From positions 86,453-150,452 of the forward strand of contig NZ_OCTP01000009.1 of the NCBI RefSeq assembly GCF_900232825.1: a stretch of DNA of 64,000 bases, written 5' to 3'. Below, piece after piece: positions 62,388 to 64,000 of the stretch; within the stretch, counting starts at the first letter, position 1; every line of letters starts with the position of its first letter. The position numbers were made by a program, and so were the translations under genes. The stretch is from Anaerococcus sp. Marseille-P3625 (GTDB taxonomy: Bacteria > Bacillota > Clostridia > Tissierellales > Peptoniphilaceae). The notes beneath the pieces were generated by a model. The model was not told the origin of the DNA and made no database searches. It saw nothing but the letters and a program-made list of their open reading frames with translations.

Positions 62388-63221
62388 GTGGGCGAAATAA
62401 ATATAGAACAAATATTAAAATCTGAAATACTTAAACATATAATTACAATTATTATAGTAATGATTTTGGGGAAAATTGTCCTAAAATTATTAAATCGTCT
62501 AATAGAAAAGATATTTTCTGGGAAAATGGATGCTGACGGTTATAGGAAAGTAAGAATAGAAACTCTTAGCAAAAACTTTTGCACAGTAATTAAATTTTTG
62601 GTCGGCTTTATAATTGCAATAATAATCTTAGATATGCTTGGAATAAACACAAGATCGCTAATTGCAACAGCAGGAATCGGTGGTATAGCAATAGCCTTTG
62701 GAACGCAAACCCTAATAAAAGATTTGATAACTGGCATTATTATAATAGTAGATGATACTTATAGAGTTGGCGATTGGGTCAAAGCTGGTGGAGTCGAAGG
62801 TACAGTAGAAACCTTAGGAATGCGTCATACAAAAATAAGAGACTACAAAGGATCGCTATATACAATTCCAAACTCACAAATAACTGTAGTAGAAAATATG
62901 AACAGTGGGCCAATGAAATTTGAATGCGATATCCAGCTTTCCTATGAAGTTCCGATCGATAAAGCAAAAGAATTAATAAAAGAAGTCTCAAAGAAACTAA
63001 AAGCAGAAAAAGACCTAAACAAATATATAATTGAAGATGTGGATTTATTTGGAGTAGTAGAAATAAAAGAAAATTCCTATTGCATAAGAACAACAGCCAC
63101 AGCTGTTCCGGGCTATCAATCGGCTCTTGCAAGAAGAGAAAAGAAATTGATTGTTGAAGAGATAATAAAAAATAATTTAAAAACCTGTGTAAATAAAATA
63201 GAAATAATTGAAAAGGAATGA
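62388..63221 (+). CDS. MscS-type small-conductance mechanosensitive channel
   Basis: A 277-residue MscS/YggB channel that releases osmolytes on hypo-osmotic shock. The transmembrane region has three helices; TM3 is the Gly/Ala-rich 'IATAGIGGIAIAFGTQTLIK' followed by 'DLITGIIIIVDDTYRVGDWV'. The cytoplasmic beta domain holds 'GTVETLGMRHTKIRDYKGSL' and 'IPNSQITVVENMN'. I prefer GTG 62388 because AAAGGAG lies 6 bp upstream; an in-frame ATG at 62364 has no spaced site. Length is typical of the short MscS group. Confidence 0.88.
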   Translation: MGEINIEQILKSEILKHIITIIIVMILGKIVLKLLNRLIEKIFSGKMDADGYRKVRIETLSKNFCTVIKFLVGFIIAIIILDMLGINTRSLIATAGIGGIAIAFGTQTLIKDLITGIIIIVDDTYRVGDWVKAGGVEGTVETLGMRHTKIRDYKGSLYTIPNSQITVVENMNSGPMKFECDIQLSYEVPIDKAKELIKEVSKKLKAEKDLNKYIIEDVDLFGVVEIKENSYCIRTTATAVPGYQSALARREKKLIVEEIIKNNLKTCVNKIEIIEKE

Positions 63222-63224
63222 TAG

Positions 63225-63452
63225 ATGAAAAAATACAAAATAGGAGATATTATAACCCTAAAAAAAGGCCACCCTTGTGGAGAAAATAAATGGCAAATAG
63301 AAAGAATAGGGGCTGACATGAAACTAAAATGTCTAGGCTGCGAAAAAACAATATGGCTAAAAAGAATAGAATTTGACAAAAAAATAAGAAAAATCCAAGA
63401 CAAAGATGGGAAGATGGTCTCAATAGTTAACTATCAACCAGAAGAAGAATAA
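63225..63452 (+). CDS. DUF951 zinc-ribbon-like protein (YyzM family)
   Basis: A 75-residue protein of the DUF951 family with conserved 'GDIITLKKGHPCGENKWQI' and 'DMKLKCLGCEKTIWLKRIEF', whose cysteines may bind zinc. Its function is unknown. In many Firmicutes it sits next to an MscS gene, as here. AAAAGGAA precedes the start, 3 bp after the mscS stop. Confidence 0.9.
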   Translation: MKKYKIGDIITLKKGHPCGENKWQIERIGADMKLKCLGCEKTIWLKRIEFDKKIRKIQDKDGKMVSIVNYQPEEE

Positions 63453-63467
63453 AAAATAAAAAAACTA

Positions 63468-63496
63468 TTGACAAGAATAAAAAAAGATGGTAGACT
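63468..63496 (+). promoter_or_regulatory. rRNA promoter P1
   Basis: TTGACA (63468-63473) and TAGACT (63491-63496) are 17 bp apart, inside an A-rich stretch. Confidence 0.8.
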
Positions 63497-63562
63497 AAAC
63501 TAGTCAACACTACAAAAATTTGTAAGCTAAGTAAAACTTTTGTAAAAAAACACAAAAAAGAT

Positions 63563-63591
63563 TTGACAAGCAAACAAAATAGTAGTAGACT
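63563..63591 (+). promoter_or_regulatory. rRNA promoter P2
   Basis: TTGACA (63563-63568) and TAGACT (63586-63591) repeat the hexamers and 17-bp spacing of P1, 95 bp downstream. Confidence 0.8.
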
Positions 63592-63600
63592 ATAAAAGTC

Positions 63601-63789
63601 GGTTCCCAAAGAACCGCAAAGAACCGGATATCAAAAAGATATCCCAAAACATAATATCAATGATTATAAAAAAATATAATCAACCATAAATTAAACAATT
63701 TAAACCAAGTTGATTTCAAAAACAAAAATCACGCATTGATGAAAATCAGTGTAAATGAAAGAGCTTGAATCAAAAGCTCTCATATAAAT
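63601..63789 (+). other. structured 16S leader
   Basis: The ~190-nt leader holds several inverted repeats and no gene. GGTTC (63601) can pair with either of two GAACC copies. GGATATC pairs with GATATCC (63626-63644), and TGATTATA with TATAATCA (63661-63682). AGAGCTT pairs with AAGCTCT (63760-63780). CTCTCAT (63777-63783) pairs with ATGAGAG (63794-63800) and competes with the last. These are likely RNase III or antitermination structures. Confidence 0.65.
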
Positions 63790-64000
63790 TTTCATGAGAG
63801 TTTGATCCTGGCTCAGGATAAACGCTGGCGGCGTGCATAACACATGCAAGTCGAACGATGAAACTCATTTGAATTCTTCGGAATGAAAATAAGTGGATTA
63901 GTGGCGAACGGGTGAGTAACACGTGAGTAACCTGCCTTAGAGATGGGGATAGCCTTAGGAAACTGAGAATAATACCCAATAACATAAAGCCATCGCATGA
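63790..64000 (+). rRNA. rrs: 16S ribosomal RNA, 5' partial
   Basis: The universal 5' motif AGAGTTTGATCCTGGCTCAG, then GCTGGCGGCG, ACATGCAAGTCGAACG and GTGGCGAACGGGTGAGTAACACG, marks the 16S start. Aligned to E. coli numbering, base 1 falls near 63790. The gene runs off the window. The sequence is consistent with Peptoniphilaceae. Confidence 0.95.

Noticed and set aside
63770..63998. Two reverse-strand open frames over the 16S start
   Set aside because: They overlap an unmistakable 16S rRNA 5' end and lack ribosome sites.
1..64000. CRISPR arrays, prophage, IS elements and tRNA genes
   Set aside because: No regularly spaced repeats, transposase or phage genes, or tRNA T-loop signatures were found in the intergenic gaps.

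Overview
The window is AT-rich, densely coded chromosomal DNA from a low-GC Gram-positive anaerobe. It ends in the first ~210 bases of a 16S rRNA gene. That 5' sequence, T-box control of amino-acid genes, Opp and mannose-type PTS operons, PepT and glutaminase, lipoproteins and a likely lysine-type cell wall fit the Peptoniphilaceae (Tissierellia), most likely Anaerococcus or a close relative. The genus is inferred from memory of 16S and gene content, not from a search. I see no phage, IS element, CRISPR array or tRNA gene.

Layout. 1-1.5 kb: two secreted proteins sharing a C-terminal module. 1.5-8.7 kb: ECF S component, PPC/DUF296 protein, CpXC protein, CtpA-type protease, tandem mgtE, acyl-ACP thioesterase and HD protein. 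8.8-14.8 kb: methionine T-box, M20 peptidase, metN-metI-metQ-metQ, then glutathione peroxidase and an AMMECR1-domain protein. 14.8-18.7 kb: isoleucine T-box, ileS and a Nudix gene. 18.7-23.3 kb: a four-gene ABC system (ATPase, Ig-like tail-anchored protein, FtsX-type permease, lipoprotein) behind a strong promoter with two inverted repeats. 23.3-29.3 kb: pepT, then a leftward unit of lysine T-box, fused binding protein-permease, ATPase, unknown gene and murJ. 29.3-35.8 kb: niaR, a PTS-IIC-like protein, Mrp ATPase, DUF1002 protein, NlpC/P60 hydrolase, HD protein and glutaminase. 36-41.8 kb: oppBCDFA. 41.9-46.2 kb: tsaE-tsaB-rimI-tsaD, a small membrane protein and an S41 lipoprotein. 46.3-53.3 kb (leftward): wall-anchored EF-hand protein, a stand-alone FakA-like domain, TelA, XpaC and an M16 peptidase. 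53.3-57.6 kb: Gfo/Idh oxidoreductase and a mannose-family PTS with DUF956. 57.7-63.5 kb: EF-G-like GTPase, branching enzyme, SGNH hydrolase, MscS and DUF951. 63.46-64.0 kb: tandem rRNA promoters, a structured leader and the 16S start.

How the parts work together. Much of the window concerns peptide and amino-acid acquisition: Opp imports peptides, PepT and the M16 and M20 peptidases degrade them, MetNIQ and a lysine-type ABC system import amino acids, and glutaminase processes glutamine. Three T-boxes share a GAA-N-specifier arrangement from which I read Met (ATG), Ile (ATC) and Lys (AAA). The lysine T-box unit appears to run through to murJ, which would tie uncharged tRNA-Lys to lysine uptake and lipid II flipping. 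Other points worth a second look are the GXHH-type IleRS, the four-gene ABC system with a leaderless Ig-domain protein, the stand-alone FakA-like domain beside TelA/XpaC, and a surface-protein family built from shared modules.
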